From Campylobacterota bacterium (lineage in GTDB: Bacteria > Babelota > Babeliae > Babelales > RVW-14): a DNA stretch of 64,000 bases. This document shows positions 54,249 through 62,836 of the stretch, one piece after another. The notes beneath the pieces were generated by a model, which saw nothing but the letters and a program-made list of their open reading frames with translations, was not told the DNA's origin and made no database searches. Position numbers and translations under genes: made by a program. The DNA lies in NCBI GenBank assembly GCA_020633995.1, contig JACKCO010000006.1:1-64000 (forward strand), read 5' to 3'. Every line of letters begins with the position of its first letter. Within the stretch, counting starts at the first letter, position 1.

Positions 54249-54335
54249 TGGTGCAAGAGGGGGGACTTGAACCCCCATCCTCTTTCGAGGGCTGGCTCCT
54301 AAGGCCAGTGCGTCTACCAATTTCGCCACCCTTGC
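54249..54335 (-). tRNA. tRNA-Leu (anticodon UAG)
   Basis: 87 nt with encoded CCA (54249-54251). Acceptor GCAAGGG/CTCTTGC, D-arm, anticodon stem CTGGC/GCCAG around CTTAGGA (anticodon TAG at 54301-54299), a long variable arm (CCTCGAAAGAGG) as required for a class II leucine tRNA, and GGTTCAAGTCC T-arm. Confidence 0.97.
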
Positions 54336-54372
54336 AACATAATTTAGCTCTAAATATCTAAAAGATCGATAA

Positions 54373-54448
54373 TGGTGGGTCGCCAGGGACTCGAACCCTG
54401 AACCTGCAGATTAAGAGTCTGTTGCTCTACCAATTGAGCTAGCAACCC
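54373..54448 (-). tRNA. tRNA-Lys (anticodon CUU)
   Basis: 76 nt with encoded CCA (54373-54375). Acceptor GGGTTGC/GCGACCC, D-arm with AGCTCAATTGGTAGAGC, anticodon loop CTCTTAA (CTT), and GGTTCGAGTCC T-arm. It precedes tRNA-Leu on the same strand with 37 nt between. The first 16 nt of its minus-strand sequence recur inverted at 54491-54506. Confidence 0.96.
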
Positions 54449-54506
54449 TGCTCACTTTTCCCCATTTTACCATAACTACAAATAAAGAAAAGGGTTGCTA
54501 GCTCAA
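54434..54506. repeat. 16-bp inverted repeat of the tRNA-Lys 5' end
   Basis: 54434-54449 (inside tRNA-Lys) and 54491-54506 are exact reverse complements, 41 nt apart. On the minus-strand transcript the upstream copy precedes the tRNA and could pair with its 5' end. It lies just after the stop of the giant gene at 54520. Confidence 0.75.
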
Positions 54507-54519
54507 GGTTTAAAGTTTT

Positions 54520-57500
54520 TTAGGCGCTTATGGTAGCCGCACTTTTTTGTGTTTTTCTACGGCGTCTGACTTGGCGTTTTTTTTCAGTCTTAGCTGGTTC
54601 TTTTGCTTTCATAGCCGGTTTTGACGTTGACTTGCTTGTTGGTTTTCCAACTTCAATATTACGAAATTCTACCGGTGAATCCCATGAACTTAAGCCGATG
54701 TAGCGAATACGTTCAGTTGGATATGGATCTTCCCACTCGAGTACTTTTTTGTTTTCCTTAAAGAGTGTGATGACGCCGTTGTTCAGACTAACCGTATATT
54801 TTTCGTATTCCATCGGCTTGAGCATAGCGTCAGGGTTTTGTTCGCGATGGAATTCTTTGACTGATTTGCCAAGACTGTCGATACGAATGACGGTGCGTGA
54901 GTTTTTCCATCCACCAATGACTAACTCGTAAATTTCTTTGTTGGTGTTTCTTGTTCTGAAAGCCTCTTGACCAAAACCGATAAAGACGTCGTTGGTTGCA
55001 CGTACCTCAAAGGTAATTGATCCTTGTCCATCTTCTTCTAGTTCAATTGGTAGCCAAATGTACTCACCATAGCACGGAGGAATACGTAAGCCAGCAAATT
55101 TGAGAGCCGTCAAAAAGGCTCTACCGAGTTGGTTGATATAGGAGTACCAGGTTCCCTTAATCTGTGCCTCTTGTGGATTGTTAATGTTTGCTATGTACTC
55201 ATTGTTGTATGCGGTGATGAACAGGTTGAGCATGCGGTTGTACATAGTCAGATCTTGACGTTGACTTGGCATGCCATAGAGGTTTCGGTACGATGAGTAG
55301 AGATTTTCCATGAAGTCATAAAGTGTTCTACGTGTATATTCTTTGTCCATAACAGTTGCGTGAGAAGTAAGGTTAACAACGCCTTGCAGGAGTGTAATGA
55401 TGCGTTCAAGATTGTCTTTACTTTGAAATGAGAGCTCTCCAACTTCTTCAAGCTTTGAGAGTGCATATTGCTCATTCATCTTGGCTCGGTCTGGAACGCT
55501 GATTGTGCCGGGTTGTGGTCGAGGTACATCGCTTGCATAAGCGTATTGATCAGCTTTATTCATTGCAAATCCAAGATTACCTTCAAGTAGGTTGGCCTCA
55601 TATTGAAGTTCTTTAGCCTTGTTTTCAAGCGCTAGCTGTTTCTCTTTTGCCTTGGCCTCTATTTTGGCAGCTTCCTGAAGCATTCTAGCACTTTCAATTG
55701 TTTTTTGACCTTGTGCTTGGACACCTTCAAGGTCTTTCTGTGCTGCATTTTTCATTAGGCCAATCGAACCCGCACCAATTGCCATTGCAGCGCTGTATGA
55801 TGCCGCGGAGAGCAGCAAGCTTGGTAGTGTCATACCAGCCATCATACCAGCACCCATGGTACCACCGCTTGATACAGCTTGCATTGCTTGTCCCATCTGA
55901 CGTTGTATATCACCTTTAGCCATTGCTTTTTTCAGTGCGACCTCACCTTCCTGCGCTATTTTATGTGCTTCAAGCTCAGCAATCTCACGTGTAGAAGCTC
56001 CTCTGGCAGCAGTGATAGCTCCTTCCTGTTGTGCTCGCTCAGCCTCAGCACGTTTTCTGATGATGCTTTTTTGAATAGATTCAAACAGTGGGTTTTCTGG
56101 AGTTTTAGCAAGAGCAAGGTGCGGGGAACCATCTGGTTTGATTTCAAAAATGAAGTCATAGTATTGACCGGGCACCGGTGTAGAGCTTGGAAAATAGTCA
56201 TGGTCTGCGATTAGGTCAGTGAACTTGAGACTTTCCTTTTCTTGAGCTCCACGGTATTCAAATGGTGTCTTGATGCTGACTCCGCCTCTGAAGAATGTTG
56301 AGCCACGCATCAGCGTTTTGTAGACGGTTTCTGGTACTTCAACTTCGATTTCTGTTGGCGGTGCAATTGTCAGATTATTAATTGTTGCGCCTGCCTGACC
56401 GAGTGAGCCAAAACCAATAGTGTGTATTTCATCGTATGGGTTTAGATCATTGTAGACGAAGAATGTGTTGTCGCCAATTTCACCTTGTCCAAGAACAAGC
56501 TGTGCGCTTTGATAGCTAACCCAAAAGCTATTAGTACCACTTCCTGATAGTGCAATGGAAGGGTGTGTTTCTTGGTTTACGAACGCACGGAGCACATAAT
56601 CTTCAATGAGAGGAACATACTTTCTGATTGAGATTCCCTGCTTACCCTTTGCATTGGTGTCGCCAAAGACGATTAAGTAGTGTTCTTTCGTGTTGTCTTT
56701 GGCTTCCCCTAAAAAGAGAGCAACCTTTTCTTTGCCTTGAACTTCAAAACCGATAGATCCTCGTCCCTTAGTTCTAAATGGGTGTTCTAAAATGTTAATG
56801 TTGCCGGCCGGAGCGTCAAACGAGTCGGTTATTTCTTTAAAGAGTCTTATTGGTTCTTGTACAACAACAGGGTTATGTGTTTGAAGTTCGGTGAACTCAA
56901 CAGGACGCTTATGACAACCAATACCAGCAAATTTAATATTGTATGCAGGTGTTTCGTCTCGCACTGCCATGATAATATTTTCACCCGGCAGTCCAACACC
57001 AACCATGATGAGCCCGTTGTCAACCGATGCCCAGTATGGGACAAATTGTCCGGGCACTGCTTGTGCCAATGGGTTCTGTTCTTGTGTTACTTCATAAAGT
57101 GTTTCATCTCGAGGCTCATTGCCCTCAAAGTGGCGACGGATAATTTGTGATGTTGTGTTTTGCCAGCCACCAATAACAATTTTCCAAGTAAAGTTTGTCG
57201 AGATGTCTTGGCCGAAGACAATACTAATACCGCCGTCATCGCCCGCGCGTGCAAGAAAGCTAATAGTACCACGGTTTTGTTCACTTAAAGCGCGCTCAAT
57301 CCAAGCAGCACCTGAATCTTTTTGTTCAGCTTGTAAGCCCTTAAGTTCGATTAAACTACTTTCGCTGACATCTTCAAACTTGGTTGTTGCAAAACCGCTG
57401 ATAACAGGATTTTTAGCAAATGGTACGCGGTCAAGTCGTTCCGTTGCGCGGCCGGGAGCAATGGCACCACCCATACCAAGTTTTGCTATTTCAAGTTGGA

Positions 57501-59751
57501 CTTTAGCATCAGGGCTTGGATCATATGGTTTGCCATCTTTATCTTGAACGCCAATTGATTTGACAACTTTCATGACGGGCTTATCTGGGATGAACTCTTC
57601 ACTAATACCACTGGCAATTGCAAGGAAGGAGAACTTAGCTTTGGACTCTTGGCTCCATTGGCCTCTAACGTATTTATGGGCGTGCCCTTCAACATCTAGC
57701 CCCCAGGCTTCATCTTTGCTGCGCGCTGTAATTTGATTCACTTTAGGACCGGTGATCTGTTCCCACTTGTCGTCTTTTTCAACATAGCGATAAACTTGGT
57801 TCTTTGTATTGACTGCCCAGACACTTTTATCTTCTGAAATTGAGACGTCGAGTGCTTTTTCTCCGTGAGGGAATGGTTTCTTTTCTGGAAGGGCCATATT
57901 TTTAAGGTTATAAATGTGTCCATCGGTTTTGATACCCCAGACTTCATTATCAGATTGGATACTTACTTTTTTCCAACCAATTTTTTCTTCATCAACCACT
58001 TGTGTTGTTGGATCGATAAATGGTTCGAAGTTGCCATCTTTTTTACGTCGATGCAGTTCTCCGTCTGCAATGTACCAAAGTGATTGGTCAGCACCAGATG
58101 AAAGCCATTCAATGGTTTCGTTGACTTGAATTTCTTTCCACTCATCTTTTTCTTCATCCAGAAGGTGATAAAGGTTTTTATCTTTTACACCCCAGACGTT
58201 CATTTTTTTGGGATCACCCGTTCGTAGGCCATGAATAGAAATCATTGAAAAGAGATTCTTTCTTGCACCCATGGCCTTCCAGTTGGATTCTTCATCTTTT
58301 TTGACGTATATCAGGCCGCTTGGCAGTTCGTCGGTATCGAAATCTCTTACATGATCCATTGCAAATTTAATTAAAAGCTTACGCTTCATGCTAAGCTTTT
58401 CTTTTATATCATCGTCTATATTTTCGCTCATTTTCTTTTTTAAGAGCTTGTGTAAGAGCTGCTTGGTATCCAGTAATTCCATAATGAGTTTTATCAATTC
58501 TGGCCCTTTGCCCTTACCGTCTTTGTCTAGTAACTTGAATTTAACGTCGTCACCGTGTTCGTGGCTGAAGGTAAGACGTTGTCCGCTTCCTGGATCAAAC
58601 CAATAGGTACCTGCGCCTGTTGTTTTGACCGTTACTGTGTCGCCAAAAAACATTGGCTCCTCGCTATCCTGGCCATCCTCAGGGTAGAATCTGTGTGTCA
58701 ACCATGGATTATTCGGTGTTACCTCAGGAAAGTATTTCATTGGCCAGATGTAGTAGCGAGCTCCACCATCATGTGAGCCGTACACTATAACATTGCTTGG
58801 GTTGTAGTCGTAAACAAAACAAATCCCGTCCATGTAGTTTGCCTGTTTGCCGCGCATGCTATCAAATGTTTGAGGGTTGTCGTTATGTAATTTGAACAGC
58901 CCGGAGCGGTCAAGCTTTGCAAGGCGAGGAGTAAGATCCCAATGTGTTCCCTGCCACCGATTGGGAGTGAGGGTGGTAACAAATAAGTTAGTTTTGAGTG
59001 ACCGCAGTGAAAAATGGTCGTCATATTTAAGTCGCTCTTGCATTAGGTCAGCAAGGAGTCGCTCCATTTTATTTTTCGGTCTGGTTTCTGCAGAATAAAT
59101 TCCCCAGACATCTTTTTCGCGGTGAATAATTGTTTGTCCCTTACCCTCGTTAATATTTTCTTCAGCAGTGACTGGTTTGAGCACCCCGCCTGTCAGATTG
59201 TGTTGAAGCATGCAGTTATTAATGTCAGTCCCTGCAATTTTCCATTGCATGGCAGTGCTTTCAGCGAGTTTGAAGTTTTTTGTCTCGCCATCGAAGTCAA
59301 CTTTTTTTGTTTTTTCATTAAAGTTAATCATGTTGCCTTTGGCTTTTGGTGTACTCAAACCAATCCAATCGTCAAGGTTTGGCGCGATGTAGCGATAGAC
59401 AGTAAAAACTGTCGCTTTTTCTCTACTTTTGGTTGTTTCAAAGTGCCAGAATGGGTTGTTTTTATCTTGTTGCAGAACAAAATATGCGCCATCAGGCCCA
59501 AGCTTTGGGTCAAGAGATTTAATGCGAATTTGCGTATCGCTTGGAAGAGCATCGTGTATTTTTTTATCGACAATACGAATGTCTGCGGGTTCATCAGAAT
59601 TGTTGATAACGCGCGTGATAAAACCGTAACCGTGCCCCTTCATCATCTCGGTTATTTGTTCTGAGACTTGTTCGGCTGAACCGTTGGAAAGTTGTGGACA
59701 GAAGAATATGGCCATCACGAGCGCATATAGGAAGTATAATTTCTTTTTCAT
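54520..59751 (-). CDS. Giant secreted protein with tectonin-like propeller and FAMeT-like modules
   Basis: 1743 residues from ATG 59751 (AAGGA upstream), signal peptide MKKKLYFLYALVMAIFFCPQLSNG. The N-terminal part (about 25-430) holds cytolysin/lectin-like WKIAGTDINNCMLQH-type segments, unassigned. About 480-690 has five or more tectonin-type blades (MNVWGVKDKNLYHL, QSLWYIADGELHR, NEVWGIKTDGHIYNL, KSVWAVNTKNQVYRY, DEAWGLDVEGHAHKY). Then come three modules like farnesoic-acid O-methyltransferase (PF12248): ISIVFGQDISTNFTWKIVIGGWQN, a diverged second one (GSIGFEVQGKEKVALFLG), and near the C-terminus GSITFEVRATNDVFIGFG with YELVIGGWKNSR. Between the last two, an Ala-rich coiled coil flanks a hydrophobic Gly/Ala/Met segment. 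It ends in a Lys/Arg-rich tail. A host-directed adhesin or effector is plausible. Confidence 0.88.
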   Translation of the reverse strand: MKKKLYFLYALVMAIFFCPQLSNGSAEQVSEQITEMMKGHGYGFITRVINNSDEPADIRIVDKKIHDALPSDTQIRIKSLDPKLGPDGAYFVLQQDKNNPFWHFETTKSREKATVFTVYRYIAPNLDDWIGLSTPKAKGNMINFNEKTKKVDFDGETKNFKLAESTAMQWKIAGTDINNCMLQHNLTGGVLKPVTAEENINEGKGQTIIHREKDVWGIYSAETRPKNKMERLLADLMQERLKYDDHFSLRSLKTNLFVTTLTPNRWQGTHWDLTPRLAKLDRSGLFKLHNDNPQTFDSMRGKQANYMDGICFVYDYNPSNVIVYGSHDGGARYYIWPMKYFPEVTPNNPWLTHRFYPEDGQDSEEPMFFGDTVTVKTTGAGTYWFDPGSGQRLTFSHEHGDDVKFKLLDKDGKGKGPELIKLIMELLDTKQLLHKLLKKKMSENIDDDIKEKLSMKRKLLIKFAMDHVRDFDTDELPSGLIYVKKDEESNWKAMGARKNLFSMISIHGLRTGDPKKMNVWGVKDKNLYHLLDEEKDEWKEIQVNETIEWLSSGADQSLWYIADGELHRRKKDGNFEPFIDPTTQVVDEEKIGWKKVSIQSDNEVWGIKTDGHIYNLKNMALPEKKPFPHGEKALDVSISEDKSVWAVNTKNQVYRYVEKDDKWEQITGPKVNQITARSKDEAWGLDVEGHAHKYVRGQWSQESKAKFSFLAIASGISEEFIPDKPVMKVVKSIGVQDKDGKPYDPSPDAKVQLEIAKLGMGGAIAPGRATERLDRVPFAKNPVISGFATTKFEDVSESSLIELKGLQAEQKDSGAAWIERALSEQNRGTISFLARAGDDGGISIVFGQDISTNFTWKIVIGGWQNTTSQIIRRHFEGNEPRDETLYEVTQEQNPLAQAVPGQFVPYWASVDNGLIMVGVGLPGENIIMAVRDETPAYNIKFAGIGCHKRPVEFTELQTHNPVVVQEPIRLFKEITDSFDAPAGNINILEHPFRTKGRGSIGFEVQGKEKVALFLGEAKDNTKEHYLIVFGDTNAKGKQGISIRKYVPLIEDYVLRAFVNQETHPSIALSGSGTNSFWVSYQSAQLVLGQGEIGDNTFFVYNDLNPYDEIHTIGFGSLGQAGATINNLTIAPPTEIEVEVPETVYKTLMRGSTFFRGGVSIKTPFEYRGAQEKESLKFTDLIADHDYFPSSTPVPGQYYDFIFEIKPDGSPHLALAKTPENPLFESIQKSIIRKRAEAERAQQEGAITAARGASTREIAELEAHKIAQEGEVALKKAMAKGDIQRQMGQAMQAVSSGGTMGAGMMAGMTLPSLLLSAASYSAAMAIGAGSIGLMKNAAQKDLEGVQAQGQKTIESARMLQEAAKIEAKAKEKQLALENKAKELQYEANLLEGNLGFAMNKADQYAYASDVPRPQPGTISVPDRAKMNEQYALSKLEEVGELSFQSKDNLERIITLLQGVVNLTSHATVMDKEYTRRTLYDFMENLYSSYRNLYGMPSQRQDLTMYNRMLNLFITAYNNEYIANINNPQEAQIKGTWYSYINQLGRAFLTALKFAGLRIPPCYGEYIWLPIELEEDGQGSITFEVRATNDVFIGFGQEAFRTRNTNKEIYELVIGGWKNSRTVIRIDSLGKSVKEFHREQNPDAMLKPMEYEKYTVSLNNGVITLFKENKKVLEWEDPYPTERIRYIGLSSWDSPVEFRNIEVGKPTSKSTSKPAMKAKEPAKTEKKRQVRRRRKTQKSAATISA

Positions 59752-59936
59752 AACAGAGATCCTTTTTTTGAAAAGGGGAAACAAGAACTCAAAGTTTAAT
59801 CATCTGTTAGTCTATGAAGTTTCATTTTTCTAAATCAATATTTTAGGTTTTTTTTATTTTACATACGTGCCAACGGGCTTTGTGATACACTAAAAAATAT
59901 TGGAAATGATAAAAGAGCTTTTTGCCTGGAGTAAAC

Positions 59937-60971
59937 ATGAACATGCAGTCGCCATTTGAACTTTTGAATTTGCAAGAAAGTGCCGAGGATAACTCTTTGC
60001 ATTTTCAACCAAGCAAATTTGACGAATATCTTGGACAGAAAGAGATTAAAGAAAAGCTAAATGTTTATGTACAGGCTGCAAAATTACGTGAAGAACCACT
60101 CGATCATTTATTGCTTTTTGGTCCACCAGGATTAGGCAAAACAACATTGGCTCGCGTTATGGCACAAGAGCTGGGTGTGGAAATGAAAATTACAAGTGCG
60201 CCAATACTTGAACGATCTGGTGACTTGGTTGCAATACTTTCAAGTGTTGAAAAGGGACAAATCTTATTTATCGACGAAATTCATCGACTTCCTAAAAATG
60301 TTGAAGAGATTTTGTATTCGGCGATGGAAAATTTTTGTGTTGACGTTATCATTGGTCAGGGTGCGGGGGCGAAATCGATTAGATTGCCACTTGCCCCGTT
60401 TACATTGATTGGCGCAACAACAAAAACGTCACTTATTTCTGGTCCGCTACAAACACGATTTGGCATTGTAGAACGGCTTGATTTTTATTCTCCTGAGGAG
60501 CTGAGCGAAATTGTTAAACAAAATGCACAGTTTCTTAATTTGGCTATAGAAGATGATGCAGCATTATGTATTGGGCAGCGAGCACGTGGGACGCCACGTA
60601 TTGTTAAGCGGTTGGTTCGCCGGGTTCGCGATTTTGTGCAAGTTAATAAGCGTGCTGTTGCTGATTTGGACCTGGTGCAAAAAGCACTAGAATTTTTTGG
60701 CATTGACCAGGACGGTCTTACTAACCTTGATCGGCGTCTTCTTGTACACATGCTCAAGGACTTTGATGGGGGTCCCGTAGGGGTTGAAACACTTGCGGCT
60801 ATGACCGGCGAGGATAAGGATACAATTGAAGATGTTTGTGAGCCATTCTTAATACGCATGGGATTATTGCAGAAAACGCCGCGTGGGCGCCAGGTTAATC
60901 CCAAAAAAATATTCTATTTGCGTAAGCGACTTTTGAACGAAGAGGCTGAGGAGCAGGGTTCTTGTTTTTGA
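59937..60971 (+). CDS. ruvB: Holliday junction branch migration ATPase RuvB
   Basis: 344 residues from ATG 59937, 5 nt after GGAG; a TTG start five codons earlier is less likely. Hexameric motor that moves Holliday junctions with RuvA. Walker A GPPGLGKT 62-69, Walker B LFIDEIHRLP (D113, E114), sensor GATTKTSLISGPLQTRFGIVERLDFY with the arginine finger region, and the C-terminal winged helix (GLLQKTPRGRQVNPKKIFYL). Standard length. ruvA and ruvC are not adjacent; yebC follows, a frequent partner of ruv genes. Confidence 0.97.
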   Translation: MNMQSPFELLNLQESAEDNSLHFQPSKFDEYLGQKEIKEKLNVYVQAAKLREEPLDHLLLFGPPGLGKTTLARVMAQELGVEMKITSAPILERSGDLVAILSSVEKGQILFIDEIHRLPKNVEEILYSAMENFCVDVIIGQGAGAKSIRLPLAPFTLIGATTKTSLISGPLQTRFGIVERLDFYSPEELSEIVKQNAQFLNLAIEDDAALCIGQRARGTPRIVKRLVRRVRDFVQVNKRAVADLDLVQKALEFFGIDQDGLTNLDRRLLVHMLKDFDGGPVGVETLAAMTGEDKDTIEDVCEPFLIRMGLLQKTPRGRQVNPKKIFYLRKRLLNEEAEEQGSCF

Positions 60972-61060
60972 TTTTTGGTCGACAAAATGCCTGAATCACG
61001 TTACAGTGAAACGTATAAGTCGAGTCAGTCGTACAGTTGTTATGTGTTCAGGAGTCTGCA

Positions 61061-61783
61061 ATGGCAGGTCATAATAAGTGGTCAAAAATCAAACATAAAA
61101 AAGCAAAAGAAGATGCAAAAAAGGGTAAAGTATTTACCAAGCTGATTCGTGAAATTACTGCTGCTGCCCGTGAAGGAGGGGGAGATCCAGCTGGAAATGC
61201 TCGTTTACGGCTTGCCCTTGAAAAAGCAAAGTCCTCCAATATGGGCCAAGAAAACGTTACTCGAGCCATTAAAAAAGGTACCGGAGAGCTTGGTGATGGT
61301 GCTGCTTATGTTGCATCAACGTATGAAGGATATGCGCCACATGGTGTTGCTGTTATGGTCGATACACTCAGCGACAATAAAAATCGTACTATTTCAGATT
61401 TGCGCCATATTTTTTCAAAACTAGGTGGAACACTTGCAGAGTCTGGTGCGGTTGCATGGATGTTTGAGCGCAAGGGTGTTGTTAAAGCTCAAGGCTCAAT
61501 GTCTGAAGATGAGCTGCTTGAAGCGTTGCTTGATTATGACATTGATGATGTTTCATCGTCAGAGGACTTGGTGAGTGTTACTTGTGCAGTTGCCGAGCTT
61601 GCAAAGGTGAGAAAAGCTGTTGAAGATTTGGGCCTGACCATTGAGGATGCAGCGATTGAGTGGGTTGCAAAAAATACAACCGAAATTGATTCTGACAAAG
61701 AAGACTCGGTATATAAATTCCTAGATGCGCTTGACGATCTAGATGATGTACAAAATGTGTATGCAAACATTGCAGAAGATTAA
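61061..61783 (+). CDS. yebC: YebC/PmpR-family regulator/translation factor
   Basis: 240 residues from ATG 61061 (AGGAG upstream). The start MAGHNKWSKIKHKKAKEDAKKGKVFTKLIREI is diagnostic. Family members bind DNA and, as recently described, help ribosomes at proline stretches. Further family landmarks: GGGDPAGNARLRLALEKAKSSNMGQENVTRAIKKGTGE, YEGYAPHGVAVMVDTLSDNKNRT and LGGTLAESGAVAWMFERKG. Same order as in many bacteria, 89 nt after ruvB. Confidence 0.97.
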   Translation: MAGHNKWSKIKHKKAKEDAKKGKVFTKLIREITAAAREGGGDPAGNARLRLALEKAKSSNMGQENVTRAIKKGTGELGDGAAYVASTYEGYAPHGVAVMVDTLSDNKNRTISDLRHIFSKLGGTLAESGAVAWMFERKGVVKAQGSMSEDELLEALLDYDIDDVSSSEDLVSVTCAVAELAKVRKAVEDLGLTIEDAAIEWVAKNTTEIDSDKEDSVYKFLDALDDLDDVQNVYANIAED

Positions 61784-61799
61784 TTAACTGGGAGTTGTT

Positions 61800-62690
61800 G
61801 TGCTTGTTAGTATGACTGGTTTTTGTTCTCAAAGTGTAACACTTGAGCTTGAAGAATTTGGTACACTGGTTCTGTCCATTGATTTGAAATCGTTTAATAC
61901 CCGCTACTTTGAAGCCGTGTGTAAGTGGCCATCTATTTTTAATCATCTAGAGGTAAAAGTTATTCGCCTTTTGCAAGACAAGCTTTTGCGGGGGCGTGTT
62001 TATTTATCAGTTCGGGTGGAGGGGGACTCATCCATTTTTGAAAATATTGTGCCAAGTTTGAATACCGCTAAAGGTTATATTCAAGCAATTGACAAGATAG
62101 CACAGCATACCCAGGTTTCGCCTACCATTAATATGGCTGATTTGGTTAGGCTTCCAGGCGTCTTTATTGAACAAAAAAAGAATTTGAGTGAGAAGGACGA
62201 GACTCAAATTTTGCAGAGCATTACACAAGTGGCTGAGCATTTGTTGACTGTGCGCTTGGCAGAGGGAAGGCGTTTGCAAGATGATTTTGAAAAAATCATG
62301 GTAACATGTAGCAGCAAGATTGATCAAATCAATGGTCACTTTTTAAAGTTTATGTCAGGACAAAAAGAAAAAGCGAAGCAACTTGCTGGGCAGGATTTGG
62401 ACGGTGATGAGCAAGCGCGTGTTCAACGGGACGATCTCTTTTCTATGCTGAACAAAATTGACATTCATGAGGAAATTGTGCGGTTCAAAAGCCACTTGAC
62501 TGAACTTAAAAGTTTTTTGTTGTCTGAAAAAAACGAAAAAGGGAAGCGTATAGATTTCATTTTGCAGGAGTTGCTGCGGGAGACAAACACCATGATGGCA
62601 AAATGTTCGCAATATGAAATTTCTTCACGCTGTGTTGATATAAAAGTTGAACTAGAAAAGGCACGCGAGCAAGTTCAAAATATCGTGTAA
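61800..62690 (+). CDS. yicC: YicC-family endoribonuclease
   Basis: 296 residues, start GTG 61800 (GGGAG 5 nt upstream). N-terminus MLVSMTGFCSQS and the block LSIDLKSFNTRYFEAVCKWPSIFNHLEVKVIRLLQDKLLRGRVYLSV match YicC (usually SMTGFGR and SVNHRYL). The C-terminal DUF1732-type helix region (FKSHLTELKSFLLSEKNEKGKRIDFILQELLRETNTMMAKC) is clear. YicC proteins are ribonucleases implicated in RNA turnover. It starts 17 nt after yebC, so the two are probably co-transcribed. The usual neighbour gmk is not seen. Confidence 0.95.
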   Translation: MLVSMTGFCSQSVTLELEEFGTLVLSIDLKSFNTRYFEAVCKWPSIFNHLEVKVIRLLQDKLLRGRVYLSVRVEGDSSIFENIVPSLNTAKGYIQAIDKIAQHTQVSPTINMADLVRLPGVFIEQKKNLSEKDETQILQSITQVAEHLLTVRLAEGRRLQDDFEKIMVTCSSKIDQINGHFLKFMSGQKEKAKQLAGQDLDGDEQARVQRDDLFSMLNKIDIHEEIVRFKSHLTELKSFLLSEKNEKGKRIDFILQELLRETNTMMAKCSQYEISSRCVDIKVELEKAREQVQNIV

Positions 62691-62836
62691 TGCTTTTTTT
62701 TGATTATCTTTTTAGGTCATTCTTTTTTTAAAAAAATCTAAAGCTTGACTCTTGTGAGCCGTTCCTATATTCCTGGTTGAAAGGATGTTTAGTTTATAAT
62801 TTTTAAAGTTTGATTTTTTAAAAAGGATGATCAAAC

